Shown: piece after piece, positions 22,679 to 35,098 of the stretch
Layout: each line of letters opens with the position of its first letter
How positions within the stretch are numbered: the first letter of the stretch is position 1
Source of the DNA: Chlamydoabsidia padenii
Lineage: Eukaryota; Mucoromycota; Mucoromycetes; Mucorales; Cunninghamellaceae
Direction: 5' to 3'
DNA length: 64,000 bases
NCBI GenBank assembly: GCA_025330725.1
Contig: JAIWND010000016.1
Coordinates: 434,001 to 498,000, forward strand
The notes under the pieces: model-generated
Databases searched by the model: none
What the model was told of the DNA's origin: nothing
Seen by the model: only the letters and a program-made list of their open reading frames with translations
Translations under genes and position numbers: made by a program

Positions 22679-23940
22679 TGTATTATATTTTTATATTGTT
22701 GTTGATACAGTATATGAAGAAAGAAAGGGGGAAGGGAGTAAGGAAGAAAGAAGAAGAAAAGGATGATAATGATTCTCCATTATAAAAATAAAAATAAAAT
22801 CTGCACCCAGGTACACATTTTTTTCCGAAAAAGGGGTGGAGCTAGTGAAGGGGAAAGGAAAAGAAACATGTCATGCATTGGGTTGCATTCATTTCAAACC
22901 CTACTACATTATCTGTTATTATTTACTTTTTTTTTTTTTTTCCTTTTACACGTATATTGTAAAACATACTTTTTATCTCTTACACCTTGTTTGAGCTCTA
23001 TAAACACAAGTAAAATCGGGGTTTCAAATATCGGAGTTTCACAATTCATGCAGACCTGAAATTATCAATCCACATATTGCTAGTGATTATGAGTTAATAA
23101 TCTCCCTTGAGCCCCCTCGATAACTATTGTTGTTTCTGACCAGATTGTATACCGAGATTGGTTGATACAAAAACAATAAAGTGTTTCAGTTAAAAGAAAA
23201 GGAGCTGTGCTTTTTACTTTTTTTTAAAAAAGAGTAACACAGAGTTTTGACCATTTGATACATACAAAAGATGAGAGGGTTACCATCATCATGTTGCTGC
23301 TACCTGTGCTTTTGTTATTAAAAGTAGTGTATTTTGGAATCTATTTTGAGTAACAATGGAGTGGAATAGGCAAAGAATAAGAGAGAGAGAGGGGCCCGGT
23401 TTGAAAGGCCTGACTCAATATGATTGTATCATACCATCCAGGGATTGTTTCAAATCATTAACGCCCACAAAAACAGAGAAACTGGTTAGAAAATCAATTG
23501 GCTGATAAGCGTATTTTGCCATCATCGTCTTCCTGGATTTCGGGGTTTCAATTTGAAATCCAGGACCAGGATAGTGGGTAAAAAAACAACTATTATAAAG
23601 AAAGTGCATAAAAAAAGGATTGTTTTATTCATAAAAGATTGTTAGCTATACTAGGGAAGAAGGACATTAACTAGTAATAAAAGTAAAAGAAGTCCAAGTT
23701 TATTATACCGTGTTTTATAGACGAGGAGATGATGTAAAGAGATGTATCGACTAGATGATATAATCAATATATACAATACAATAAGCTGATAAAAGGTATG
23801 ATCTACTATATATAATATTATAAGGACATATCACCCTATATTCAAATCAACTGTTAGTTTCCCTACTCTTGATATATATATTGTTACCTTTCAGCATCAC
23901 GGTATTGTCAAGTATAAAAGTTGGGTATGAGTGAGATGGA
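22679..23940. other. Gene-poor spacer
   Basis: No gene is recognised. Two motif instances occur: ATCGGGGTTTCAAAT (23015-23029) and a palindromic pair, TTTCGGGGTTTCAA...TTTGAAATCC, at 23538-23562. Short ORFs here lack homology or splice partners. Confidence 0.35.
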
Positions 23941-23944
23941 CCAT

Positions 23945-24245
23945 AGTTCATTTGAAGGTAGATAGCGCACTTGCAAGACCAAATAGCATAGTTAAGAATT
24001 CGCAGGTCCCACGCTTTGTGACAAAACCAGTCTTTTCAATAAAAGATTCATCCATGGGAATCTGCCAGAAGCCATATCAAGGTGCTTGATAATACCATTG
24101 TCGTCGTCAGCATGCCTGTGAAGATAAACAAGCACCCGACTTTTCTAGTGTCCGAGCAATGTCATCTATGAATGATGGTCTCTCGACCGCAAGGGCAGTC
24201 GATCCAGAGGGAACACAGACCAAGACTTTTTCCAGAGCCACACGC
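23945..24245 (-). pseudogene. Decayed Ty3/gypsy-type reverse transcriptase fragment
   Basis: Minus-strand translation gives FWQIPMDESFIEKTGFVTKR followed by GTCEFLTMLFGLASALSTF, the fingers/palm region of Ty3/gypsy reverse transcriptases (family pattern: ASGYWQIPM...MPFGL.NAP.TF). An upstream LDMASG is in another frame. A stop follows STFK where the family continues with RTM. The block RPSFIDDIARTLEKSG before it fits the region preceding this motif, but with an inserted stretch. The fragment is therefore frameshifted and truncated. Confidence 0.7.
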
Positions 24246-25426
24246 ATTGTTACATTTAAACAAATGAAGATATTAAAATCATTATGAATGGAGAATTGGG
24301 AAATTACCTTTTTGAAGTACTTTTGAAAGTATTTGCAGTGTTGTCGACATTTGATGTGACAAGTTGGTCCATGTTGTAAAAATTTACACGGTTCAAGATC
24401 GCTTCAAAACCTGCCCTTGGTATACCATGTGCTTTCAATATTCCGTAAAGATCAGTGGCCATTGTTGTTTCAGGGTCAAGCATTCCACCAGATTCCACCA
24501 TGTCCACATCCATGCCGCTATAAAATACAAAGGTTAGTATTGCTTTCTGGTTGACATCTTTTACTACTGATTTATCTCCTGTCTTACTTTGGTTTCCATC
24601 ATTATTGTCGTGGCGTTAAACGTTATTTCCTGAAACATGGGAAAACTGCTGCCCAATGTTTTTTGGTGGTCATTGCCGTCGGTCCGCTGGGCACACAAAC
24701 CAAATCCAACACCAATGAGTATCAACCTATTTGGTTTCGCAATAGTCTTCTTGGTGTACCTATATCCGCCAGCCAAATGATGTTGCCCACCATCAAGTGA
24801 ATGGTCCCTGTTGAAGTGGGGAAAGATCACGATACATGTGTGGCCGTCAAAGATGATGTAACGTGATTCCATCGTCACCACCTGTAGGTTTTGCTATATC
24901 TCCATCGACAACTATTTTGTCGGGTAAAGCAGTGTTGATTAAAGCAGAAACACCTATTCCAATGTCGTTTCGTTTCGCAAAAAAAAAAAAAAAAAAAAGG
25001 AATAAAGATGATGAAGAGAACAAGAAGAGAAGAAAAATTTTCCGCGCGGAACAATCAGTGTCTTTTTCAAATCCCGTCGAGGACCACTTTCCCGTTAACT
25101 CTTTGTAGTGTTAAAACAAGTAGTAACATAATCATCCAACAGGTGATCTCAAACTTTATCTAAACAGGATAAACCAACCCGATAGACGTCTTTTCCCTTC
25201 ACCAGCACATGTGTAACACCACAATGACATTCTGCATAGGATGTCGATCCAATTATTAAGTAGAATGTTTGATATGATTTATTATTTGATTTTGATATAA
25301 GTATAGGGAGGTCTACAAAGAGATAGTATGATGTATGTATATATGTGAGAGAGGAAGGGTCAATTTTACTAGGTGATAAAATTATAGGTATGCGTATAGA
25401 TAGGTTGGTGTCGGATCCTCTGGTCA
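24246..25426. other. Degenerate ORF fragments, probable mobile-element debris
   Basis: Minus-strand ORFs at 24304-24513 and 24564-24881 are open but short, without recognisable domains, and interrupted by stops. They lie directly upstream (in minus sense) of the reverse transcriptase fragment, so they may be remains of the same or another element. A TTTCAAATCCCGTC motif lies at 25065-25078. Confidence 0.3.
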
Positions 25427-25868
25427 TTATTCGTCCTTTTGTTCCTTCATGGCAGCTACACGTCGTTTGTAGCTACAAGTTGTCCAAAAAAAAAAAAAAA
25501 AAAGAGAGAGAAGAGCTCCAATTAATCAGTTGATAGTGATATATGATCCATTCGATTCTAGTTACTTACTCGTCGTATTGACATTTTTCATAGTCGTGGC
25601 GTTCATTTTCACACTTCCATGGAAGATAAAAAGTTTCTCCCCGGCATTTGTTGAGAGAGATGAGTAATTTAGAGCATACGTCTCTATATTCGTTAGACTA
25701 TATTAAAGAGAGATGAGTTGGTTGTTTTGGGCATGACTTGTTCTCACCAAACGAGCTTTGGTTATTTCGTTTTCAGTGGCTTGAGTCGCTATTCAAGTCA
25801 ACGGCATTAGATCTAAGAAGAGGAGTCATGATTTACTATTGAGTTTACTATTTACCAGGCACCGACAT
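25427..25868 (-). CDS. NDUFB7: NADH:ubiquinone oxidoreductase (complex I) B18 subunit, NDUFB7
   Basis: This accessory complex I subunit lies on the intermembrane-space face. Four short exons join in frame: 25856-25868, 25748-25788, 25570-25697, 25427-25472. They give 75 residues. The twin CX9C motif is complete (CSKLLISLNKC and CENERHDYEKC), with the family signatures LPWKCENERHDYEKCQY and KRRVAAMKEQ. The first coding exon is only 13 nt (MSVP plus one base), which is why a plain ORF search misses the gene. The 5' ends of exons 1 and 2 rest on splice logic; exons 3 and 4 are secure by homology. Confidence 0.85.
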
Positions 25869-26413
25869 TATTACGTCTATAAACTCAAGAAGAAAAAGAG
25901 AGAATGAAACCCCCCGACAGTTTAAATAACAAAAAAAGGTGATGTGCGGGACAATGTGAGAAATATGCAAATAAATTCAGATCCCGAACACACCTACAAG
26001 GATATTCTTCCAAGTATCGATGTGTCAAAGTAAGTGGATGAAAAACAACACCAGCAAAAAAAAAGATCCATCTTCTATAGTCATTCTTTTGAGCCAACCT
26101 TCTTCAATTCCAAAGTGAGCCTTGACGCCCAATGAAGAATGAATGGTCGCTATCGGGATTTTAACCTACAAGACATAAATCAGGTACATAGATAATTTTA
26201 TTTGTGACAATAAGACGATGATGTTTATTTTATTTATATTCATTTCAAAGAATAGAATGAAGATGCAACCACCATAAAGATGGTGATATTAAAAAAAGCA
26301 AAGCAAGTTAAAAAAAAAAGGAAGAGTGGGAGTATAAGAGACTAATATAAATAATAACACAAAATGATAAGGGGGGGGGAAGACTACATTACTAAAGAAG
26401 AGATGTTGCTAAT
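25869..26413. other. Spacer between NDUFB7 and ATP2
   Basis: No gene is seen. ATCGGGATTTTAAC (26153-26166) is a weak instance of the recurring motif upstream of NDUFB7. The region 26220-26400 is A-rich and holds the ATP2 3' UTR. Confidence 0.35.
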
Positions 26414-28242
<1,829 letters not shown>

Positions 28243-28715
28243 TTCGAAGTAAGGTAAAGATGAAAGAAAAAGACGAAAACAAAACAAACAAAAAAATCCA
28301 CTTTTGTTATTGGGTCCACTAAAATTTTTTCCACTGACGGGGTTTGAAAAATCGATCCGTTGGGTGCCTCCTTCTCTACAAGGGTGGGCACCCACCCTGA
28401 TTCAATCATCTTTTTTGTATTTAAACATTGATAGATTGATCAAGGTTATAAAAGTACAATAAAATAAATAATAAAACAGAAGCCTTGAAAGAGGGATCAT
28501 CATGTTGTCTATGCAATAAATAAAGTAAAGTGTATGCTCACTCTATATGCTGACGTCGTGGGATACAAAGAAGGCTAGTGACGTTTTTTTTTTTTTTTTT
28601 TTTTTTTCCCTTCTTTGCCTTCCCTCTGGGTTCAGTCGGCAAATCAAACCTGCCTTCAACAAAAATCTCAGCCAGCAAAAAACAATTTATTTGCTTCTTC
28701 TTCCACGATTCAACC
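28243..28715. promoter_or_regulatory. Shared divergent promoter of ATP2 and ATP16
   Basis: Two subunits of the same F1 complex start 473 bp apart and point away from each other. The interval holds CGGGGTTTGAAA (28338-28349), which is TTTCAAACCCCG in ATP2 sense at -97. It also holds a run of 25 T (about 28584-28608) before ATP16. Coregulation is an inference from the arrangement. Confidence 0.5.
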
Positions 28716-29447
28716 ATGAACGCCTTTACCCGATCTGCTCGTATTGTCGCCAAGCCTGCTCGTTTAGGTACCTTATACAACACAAGCATAATACCATCCT
28801 TATAGATTTGTCAATACTTTTTCCTTCTTCTTTTACTAACCATCTTTTTTGAATTGTAGCTCGCTTTTATGCCACTGAAGCTCCTGCCACCACTGACAAG
28901 CTTCGTTTGACCTTTGTTTTGCCTCACAAGGTAAGAAAAAGAAGAAGGAAAAAAAAAAGTAGCACGATAAACGATTAGACTAATTTGACGATTCACTTTA
29001 TAATAGACTATTTACAAGGTCCAAGACGTTCAACAAGTCAACTTGGCTGCCACCTCTGGTGATATGGGTATCCTCGCCAACCACGTTCCCACTATCGAAC
29101 AATTGAACCCTGGTATTGTCGAAGTCATCGAATCTGGTGATGTGACCAAGAAATTCTTTGGTAAGTATCAAAAAAAAAAAAAAAAAAAAACTTGAGCTTT
29201 ATCTAATCCTCTTCTTTTTTTTTGTACTGTAGTGTCTGGTGGTTTTGCTACTATCAACCCCGATTCTTCTCTCAACATTAACGCTGTAGAAGCCTCTCCT
29301 CTGGAAGACTTCTCTCTTGAACGTGTCCAATCTTCTTTGGCTGAAGCTCAACGTGTTGCTGCTGGTAATGGATCCGAAGTCGAAAAGGCTGCTGCCAAGG
29401 TGGAAGTGGATGTGTATGAAGCCCTCCAAAACGCTTTATCCAAGTAG
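28716..29447 (+). CDS. ATP16: Mitochondrial F1-ATP synthase subunit delta
   Basis: The delta subunit (bacterial epsilon homologue) is part of the central stalk of F1. Four exons (28716-28767, 28860-28930, 29007-29160, 29233-29447) give 163 residues, the family's usual size. The N-terminus MNAFTRSARIVAKPARLARFYAT is a mitochondrial presequence. The beta-sandwich carries LRLTFVLPHKTIYKVQDVQQV and GDMGILANHVPTIEQLNPGI. The C-terminal helices contain ERVQSSLAEAQRVAA. All junctions keep frame. Confidence 0.96.
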
Positions 29448-29718
29448 AATAGTTTACATATATATATCTTTATTGAATAAAATGGACCAAGGTTTAATCC
29501 ACTGGTTAGTGGTGAGTTTTTTTATATTTGTCTATCTATCATTTATTGGCATTTAGTTGCTAGGGATGAGTGTCACTGATGTTTATTACAAAGCAGAATT
29601 CATGCTCGAGGTACATTAGAATTATATAAACTGATGATGTTTTATTGATATGGTTATGGTGGTATACAAAGAGGATAATGTAGAGAGTGATTTTATTCTA
29701 GTTTATGCAACAATATAT

Positions 29719-31751
29719 CTAGTCTGTGTAAGTGGCGGACAAAGGAGAGGATGGATTCTTCTTTTTGCTAACCATAATCCCGTAAGCCAAAACACCCAAA
29801 CAGACAAATCCTACAGGCATAAGCAGATAAGCTTGTGATCGATAGTAAGACTGTTCCTTTATCACCGAGTTTCCATCAGGGTCCCCAGCAAGGATGGCAT
29901 CCACCGTTTGAAGTATTGCATCAGGTTTATTTATGTCGAATTTGTTATGTCTTGAGTCCTTGTTATAGTATTGCTTGTTCTATGATTATACATAAAAAAA
30001 GTCAAGTAAGTAAAGCATTTATACCTTTCCCCCCCCTCTTTACCTACCTTCCCATTCACAATAATAATAGCAGGAATATCCTTCTTTTGTATAATATGTT
30101 GGCTTTTAGTTGCACCATCAAAAGCAAATCGATCCATATGAGCGAAAAGTGTTGATTGGTTAGTATGCTTTGTTCCTTTGATAGCCAGTTGTCGGAATTG
30201 AGCAAGAGAGACGTGGTCATTAGTATCAAAGACACCGATCACGACCATGTTTCGACCTTGAAGCAGTTGATGTGCAGTGTCGGGGTTCAGTTGAGATAAG
30301 AGGGGGTTTTTTCGTGATTGGATCCACTTGACGAGATCTTGAGCGTTTTGTGTTGATCCAGGGTAAACACTGTAGCTGCCATCTTTTACTATCATCACCG
30401 ATGGCAGACTGTTTTCGTTCAGTTTGTATTGTCGTATCATCGCTTTATCCGCGCTTCGATAGAATAAAAGCCCATCATTATCACCATACTGTTTTTCAAT
30501 TGCTTGCATAATGGTCTATATCAGTAGATTAGCTTCAATACCCATCCCTCCCCTCTTTTTTAGGCTTGTTTGACTTACATTACCAGTATCAGAATTCTCT
30601 TTATCAACATAAATAATGACTGATTTGTATGGATCCAGGGTTTGCTTCAGCTGAGTATCAGTGATCGATTGGATGTCATGTCTACGTATAGAGAAGGGTT
30701 ACCATAACAACATTGCCATTTTTTTTTTACTTACTTTGTCGTTTCCTTGACAAATGCCAACATGTTTGATAAAGAAGGAGTTGCAGCATCAAACACATGC
30801 GCTTCACCATCGACGAATCTACATTAAATGAAAAGCATGTTAACAGAGCTTGGTTCCATTAAAAAAAAAAAAGCGGACTTACAATTTCAATGTAGGGAAG
30901 CCCATGATGTCGTTTTCATGGCAAACATCTACTTTAGAAAGATCATAACAAAGAGGTTGGTATACTAATTCCTATTTTTATTTTTCTTTACCTCCATAAT
31001 CATCACAATTGATTTGGGCCACGTCGACTTGATCCTTCAATTCCTTGGCCAGTTGATTCCAAAGAGGAGCCAAACGCTGACAATGAGGGCACCAGGGTAC
31101 ATAAAACTTGACAAAGTAAGGTCTCTTCCGCTGTTGGATGGCATGTGTTAATGATTTCCCATCCAACGAAATAGACTGACTGGTAGAATATTTGCTGTTG
31201 TTTGCTGTTCTTTTTGCGTGTTGGTGCATCAAGAAGGAGAGAATGGCCTTTTTACTTCGTGCCCCAATATAGCTTTGTGCAAAGTGACCATCCACATAGA
31301 GATTCATAGAAGGATACCCAGTAATACCATGTTCTTGACAAAGATCGCCGTGAATGCTGCAGTCAATAGTGCCAAAGTGGATGTCATGTGTTTGTGCCAA
31401 TTCACCTTGTTCTTCTGTCAGTGCCTTCCATGTTGGTGCTGGGCTCAAAAAAAAAAAAAAAGTACATGTGAGTACATATAGTTTATTATGGATTATTTGA
31501 CTTTTTACTTACCAAAGTCTCTACAGATATGGCAGTATGGAGAAAAGTGCTCCACAAACCTAAGATATAAGGTGTTAGTATTTAACCTTTGTTGGTTAAA
31601 GTCATTTCCGTAGATTAGCTTGATCAACTTGCCAGAATCCAGTTTGAGTCAAAGAGTCAAAGATCGCCTTGTCCATGGCCACAGATTCTGCATGACCAAG
31701 TTTAACTACACAGAGCATAAATATAAACCATACAGATATAAAAGGTATCAT
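29719..31751 (-). CDS. Membrane-anchored protein disulfide isomerase (thioredoxin-fold, TMX3/EPS1-like)
   Basis: Eight exons (31633-31751, 31513-31559, 30992-31438, 30883-30931, 30735-30818, 30579-30681, 30048-30515, 29719-29979) give 525 residues. A signal peptide (MIPFISVWFIFMLCVVKLGHA) is followed by a first thioredoxin domain with FVEHFSPYCHICRDFAPTW and a second with FYVPWCPHCQRLAPLW. Further thioredoxin-like domains lack CxxC. A transmembrane segment (YLLMPVGFVCLGVLAYGIMV) and a short Lys-rich cytosolic tail end the protein, so it is an ER type I membrane oxidoreductase. Intron 1 must use a GC donor (GCAAGT at 31632) to keep WFVEH in frame. CHIC is an unusual active-site pair. Confidence 0.88.
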
Positions 31752-31832
31752 GATTGTGAGATGGGGAAGTAAGAAAAAAAAAGAGAAGAAAAGAAAAGAA
31801 AAAAACGACTCCACGTACATTTTAAAAAATGA

Positions 31833-31844
31833 CGGGATTTAAAA
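31833..31844 (-). promoter_or_regulatory. Recurring motif upstream of the PDI gene
   Basis: In gene sense TTTTAAATCCCG lies 82 bp before the start codon. Confidence 0.35.
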
Positions 31845-31899
31845 TCATCTATGCAAAAGAAGAAGGAAGAATGTCACCTTTTTTATTATTATTATTTAT

Positions 31900-33432
31900 T
31901 CAACAAGGCAGATCCGACCACACTTTCACCCAATCAATTGCCAAAGCAGATTGATGTCCCTCACCCCAACTAGGTAACCACTGATGCCTATTATTCCAAA
32001 ACTGATTAGCAGGATGAGGATCTGAATTGGACCAAGGTTTAGTGTCATGATCCGGCCAATAAAACGATGCTCCGCCCACAGCAAGATTAAAAATCAGATA
32101 GAATTCTTCATCAAAAGGAGCACCAATAGAACCAGATTTCCAAGGATTGGCACACCATTCAGGAAATGCTCCTCTTTGCCAAAAGGATTGATCAAAGTCA
32201 ACTTGTAGTACGGTTTTATTATCAATGGTTGTCCGCAGACCTTCCTCATTCCACTCGAGTGCATAGGTATGGAAATCATCAGCAAATGTCCCATTTTCAG
32301 CTACCACTTCAGATTGTGTCAGATTATATGAATTTAGATTGGAATGAGGTCCCCAATGTAAGGTGGAACTTACTCGAGAGGAATCCCCATATGGATACGC
32401 TTTACCGTGATTACCCCTGGATTCCATCTATAGTTTCAGAAAGACAGATAATCGGGGTTTAAATAGGGGTTTGAAGTTTTTTTTTTTTTTTTTTTTTGCA
32501 TTAATTTGATTTACAATGTCTATTTCCCCACTTGCTGGCCAAACTCCATACGTAGAGTATTTAGGCATCATCCAAATAGCAGGCCAAAGCCAATCCCCCC
32601 GTGGTAACCGAGCTCGGACTTGTACCTTACCATATCGAATAGACATGGAGTCAATGGTTCGTATACGTGCAGATTGAATAGGATTGATAAAATTACCACC
32701 AGAAGAAGCTCCAGATATACGCTCACATCCTATTGAAGAGGTTTATCAAGAAAAGAGAGTCCTGAGTAAAAAGAAAAAGAGATCAAAAGGCAGCCTATGG
32801 TTACCATAATTGGAATTGTCTATTCAAAGAAAGAGATGAATGAGCGAGAACGAGATGTATGTGTGTGTGTGTGTGTTCCACTTACCTGTGCATTGAGTAG
32901 AAGGCTCACTTGACCATAAACTTAAAACCCCACCATCAGTCATTGGGCCTTCTCCCATGAAATCAGCTGTCAGTGTAGGTTTGATATATAGGATGCCATC
33001 TTCAACGAAGCTATTGGATCGATTGTTCGCATACCTAAAATAATGGAACATATCAGATCACTTAAATTGTCTTCTCTTCCCAATCACGTTACCATTGAAA
33101 TTCCCAGTTCCCACCTTAAAAAAATAGAAAAAGGTCGGTTAAAAACAATAATCAATCACTTGTTTCACTTACCACCACTCATCGTGATTTCATGCTACCA
33201 GTAGATATATAAGAAAATAAATAGGTGAGTGGAGTGATAAGAGTGTGATAAGGTTCTGTACCTGCCAGTTTTTCAAATCAAAACGATCAAAATGGTCTTC
33301 AAACACCAAGCATTGTTTCGGCGTTTCAATTTCCTTGGCTTGGTCCTGAATAGCATGATCAGTACTAAGTTGAAATCCACTGACTAGTGCCAGAGTCATT
33401 CCCATTGTTAACCATCGAATCGAGTGTATCAT
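31900..33432 (-). CDS. Secreted GH16 glucanase (endo-beta-1,3-glucanase/GNBP-like)
   Basis: Seven exons (33262-33432, 33173-33194, 33093-33114, 32886-33034, 32805-32819, 32515-32729, 31900-32427) give 373 residues. An N-terminal signal peptide is present. The GH16 core shows QVRARLPRGDWLWPAIWMMP and the catalytic signature GEIDIMESRGN, with both glutamates and the aspartate of ExDxxE. That signature is completed only by splicing exon 6 to exon 7. The C-terminal half has FYLIFNLAVGGASFYWPD and WVKVWSD. Cell-wall glucan remodelling is the likely role. Exons of 22, 22 and 15 nt are required to keep frame. The intron before the last exon contains a 25-nt T run and an ATCGGGGTTTAAAT motif. Confidence 0.92.
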
Positions 33433-33537
33433 ATTATAATCAAAGAGGAAGAAAAGAGAGAGAAAAGGAAAGCTAGAGAATGTTGATATCCTTTTACAAA
33501 TCAGTATCAGGGGTAGTCAACTAAAATTTAAAAAAAG

Positions 33538-33550
33538 TCGGGATTTGAAA
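33538..33550. promoter_or_regulatory. Recurring motif between the divergent GH16 and membrane-protein genes
   Basis: TCGGGATTTGAAA lies midway in the 216-bp divergent spacer, about 100 bp from each start codon. It is in the usual orientation for the GH16 gene. Confidence 0.4.
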
Positions 33551-33648
33551 CTGGAGGCAAGGTGCTATGAAGATCATCGGAAATTTTTTTTCTTCCTCTC
33601 TCTCTTATTTTTTTTTTTTTTTTTTTTTTAATATATATATAGAAATTA

Positions 33649-34188
33649 ATGTCACGTAAAAAAAGGACGTCCATATCCAAAGACAAGTTTATCGATCTCG
33701 CACAAGCAGCCTTGGAAGAAGCCGATGTGGAAGATGACAAGAAAGGGGTATTGGAACAAGTGGTGGAAGCCTTGATTAGTACGACAGGTGCACCCATGCT
33801 TGCCGAAGTGATTGCTGCTCAACTGGCCAGTCAAGATGTTATTGAACGAACCGCAGAACAACATTTTTTACACGAATTGGAACAAAGTCGAACATCAACA
33901 CCAGAATCAACTTTAGGTGACAGTACGATGGATGCCACTCAACTAAAAGAACAATCTGATCCAGCCACTCTCTTTCCACCCTCACCACTTCCTGATATGA
34001 CCGAATCTTTGTCTTGCTCGTCACCACCTTTTGTATCTTCTGTAAAACACACTTCTTATTGGCGATCGACGTATACCCTTAGCGACTACCTTTGGCGATT
34101 GTTTAGAATCCTCATCTTGGCATCCCTGGTGGCTCTCCTTTATCAATTTTATCTACACCATCAACACTACTTTAGCTTTTTACACTAG
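33649..34188 (+). CDS. Unknown tail-anchored membrane protein
   Basis: A single exon gives 179 residues. The N-terminal third is basic then acidic (MSRKKRTSISKDKF, then a Glu/Asp-rich helical stretch). A Ser/Pro-rich linker follows. The only hydrophobic segment is near the C-terminus (LFRILILASLVALLYQFYL, about 150-170), leaving a short His-rich tail. This topology fits a tail-anchored protein. No family is recognised. The gene is divergent from GH16 and shares its 216-bp promoter region. Confidence 0.65.
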   Translation: MSRKKRTSISKDKFIDLAQAALEEADVEDDKKGVLEQVVEALISTTGAPMLAEVIAAQLASQDVIERTAEQHFLHELEQSRTSTPESTLGDSTMDATQLKEQSDPATLFPPSPLPDMTESLSCSSPPFVSSVKHTSYWRSTYTLSDYLWRLFRILILASLVALLYQFYLHHQHYFSFLH

Positions 34189-34354
34189 TTATATATCCCC
34201 TTGATCCCCCACACACATACTGGTATTGTTTGTATATATATATATTAATAATAATAAAAAAACATATGGTTTATTTAAATGATTGATAAAGAGGTAATAA
34301 TGATGATACATAAAAAGCTAATAATACAATGTAACTAAAAAGTATATAATAAAA

Positions 34355-35098
34355 CTACAATGGGTGCTGTTGTTGCTGGAATCTTCTTCTTTGTCGTAAA
34401 AAGGAAGCGATCTCTTCAGGATCTTCATTACCATGCCAATCATCCGGTTTATCATCATAAAACGAAGACGGTCGGCTTAATACATATGGATCGGATGATG
34501 AGATGGAGAGACGATACAAAGAAGAGACGGATGAATGACGTGAAGAAGTATGTCGCCAATCAATATCACCCATTTTATCATTATCATTCCAAGTTTGATC
34601 ATTATCTTCTTCTTCTTGAGAATCAGTTGTCGCAGTATCGTCATCATCATCATCATCGTCGTCGTCGTTGTTAGTATTCTTGTCGATAGGTTGTTTTCCC
34701 CAAGTTGCATTAATAACAGCAGATGATAAGGCTTCAGCTGCGAATCCACTGCACCCACCAATGATCAATCCACAAAGACACGCTGCACCGCAAAAAAGTA
34801 AAACTGGATACATATAGTTGAGTACCTGGACGAGAAGGGTAAGAGGAGTGAGAACCAAGTGTCGCCAAAGTTCCTGAGCTAGCCATACAAACGGTCGAAT
34901 AGGTAGACTTGACAAGTTCAAAATGAGTTTGAATACTGCTGTCCATTGTTGCCAGGCCCATGATATCCAAGATGTTTGGTTGATACTAATGTCATCGCTG
35001 ATATGGAGTGAAGCATCTTGGGCACCGTAGACGGTTGTTGTCGCCAATAAGACCAAGATCACGAGGGGCCATAAAGAGTAAGATTGATGATGTTGCAT
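34355..35098 (-). CDS. Unknown membrane protein with acidic C-terminal region
   Basis: A single exon gives 247 residues. A signal peptide (SLWPLVILVLLATTTVYGA) is followed by two hydrophobic segments at about 75-95 and 95-120, including LLFCGAACLCGLIIGGCSG. An Asp-rich run (about 142-152), an acidic Glu/Asp stretch, a Ser-rich part and a Gln/Arg-rich end complete it. It is convergent with the tail-anchored gene, 166 bp apart. No family is recognised and no function is proposed. Confidence 0.6.
   Translation of the reverse strand: MQHHQSYSLWPLVILVLLATTTVYGAQDASLHISDDISINQTSWISWAWQQWTAVFKLILNLSSLPIRPFVWLAQELWRHLVLTPLTLLVQVLNYMYPVLLFCGAACLCGLIIGGCSGFAAEALSSAVINATWGKQPIDKNTNNDDDDDDDDDDTATTDSQEEEDNDQTWNDNDKMGDIDWRHTSSRHSSVSSLYRLSISSSDPYVLSRPSSFYDDKPDDWHGNEDPEEIASFLRQRRRFQQQQHPL

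Noticed and set aside
34640..34675. CATCATCATCGTCGTC repeat
   Set aside because: It is the codon run for the Asp-rich stretch of the minus-strand membrane protein, not an independent repeat.
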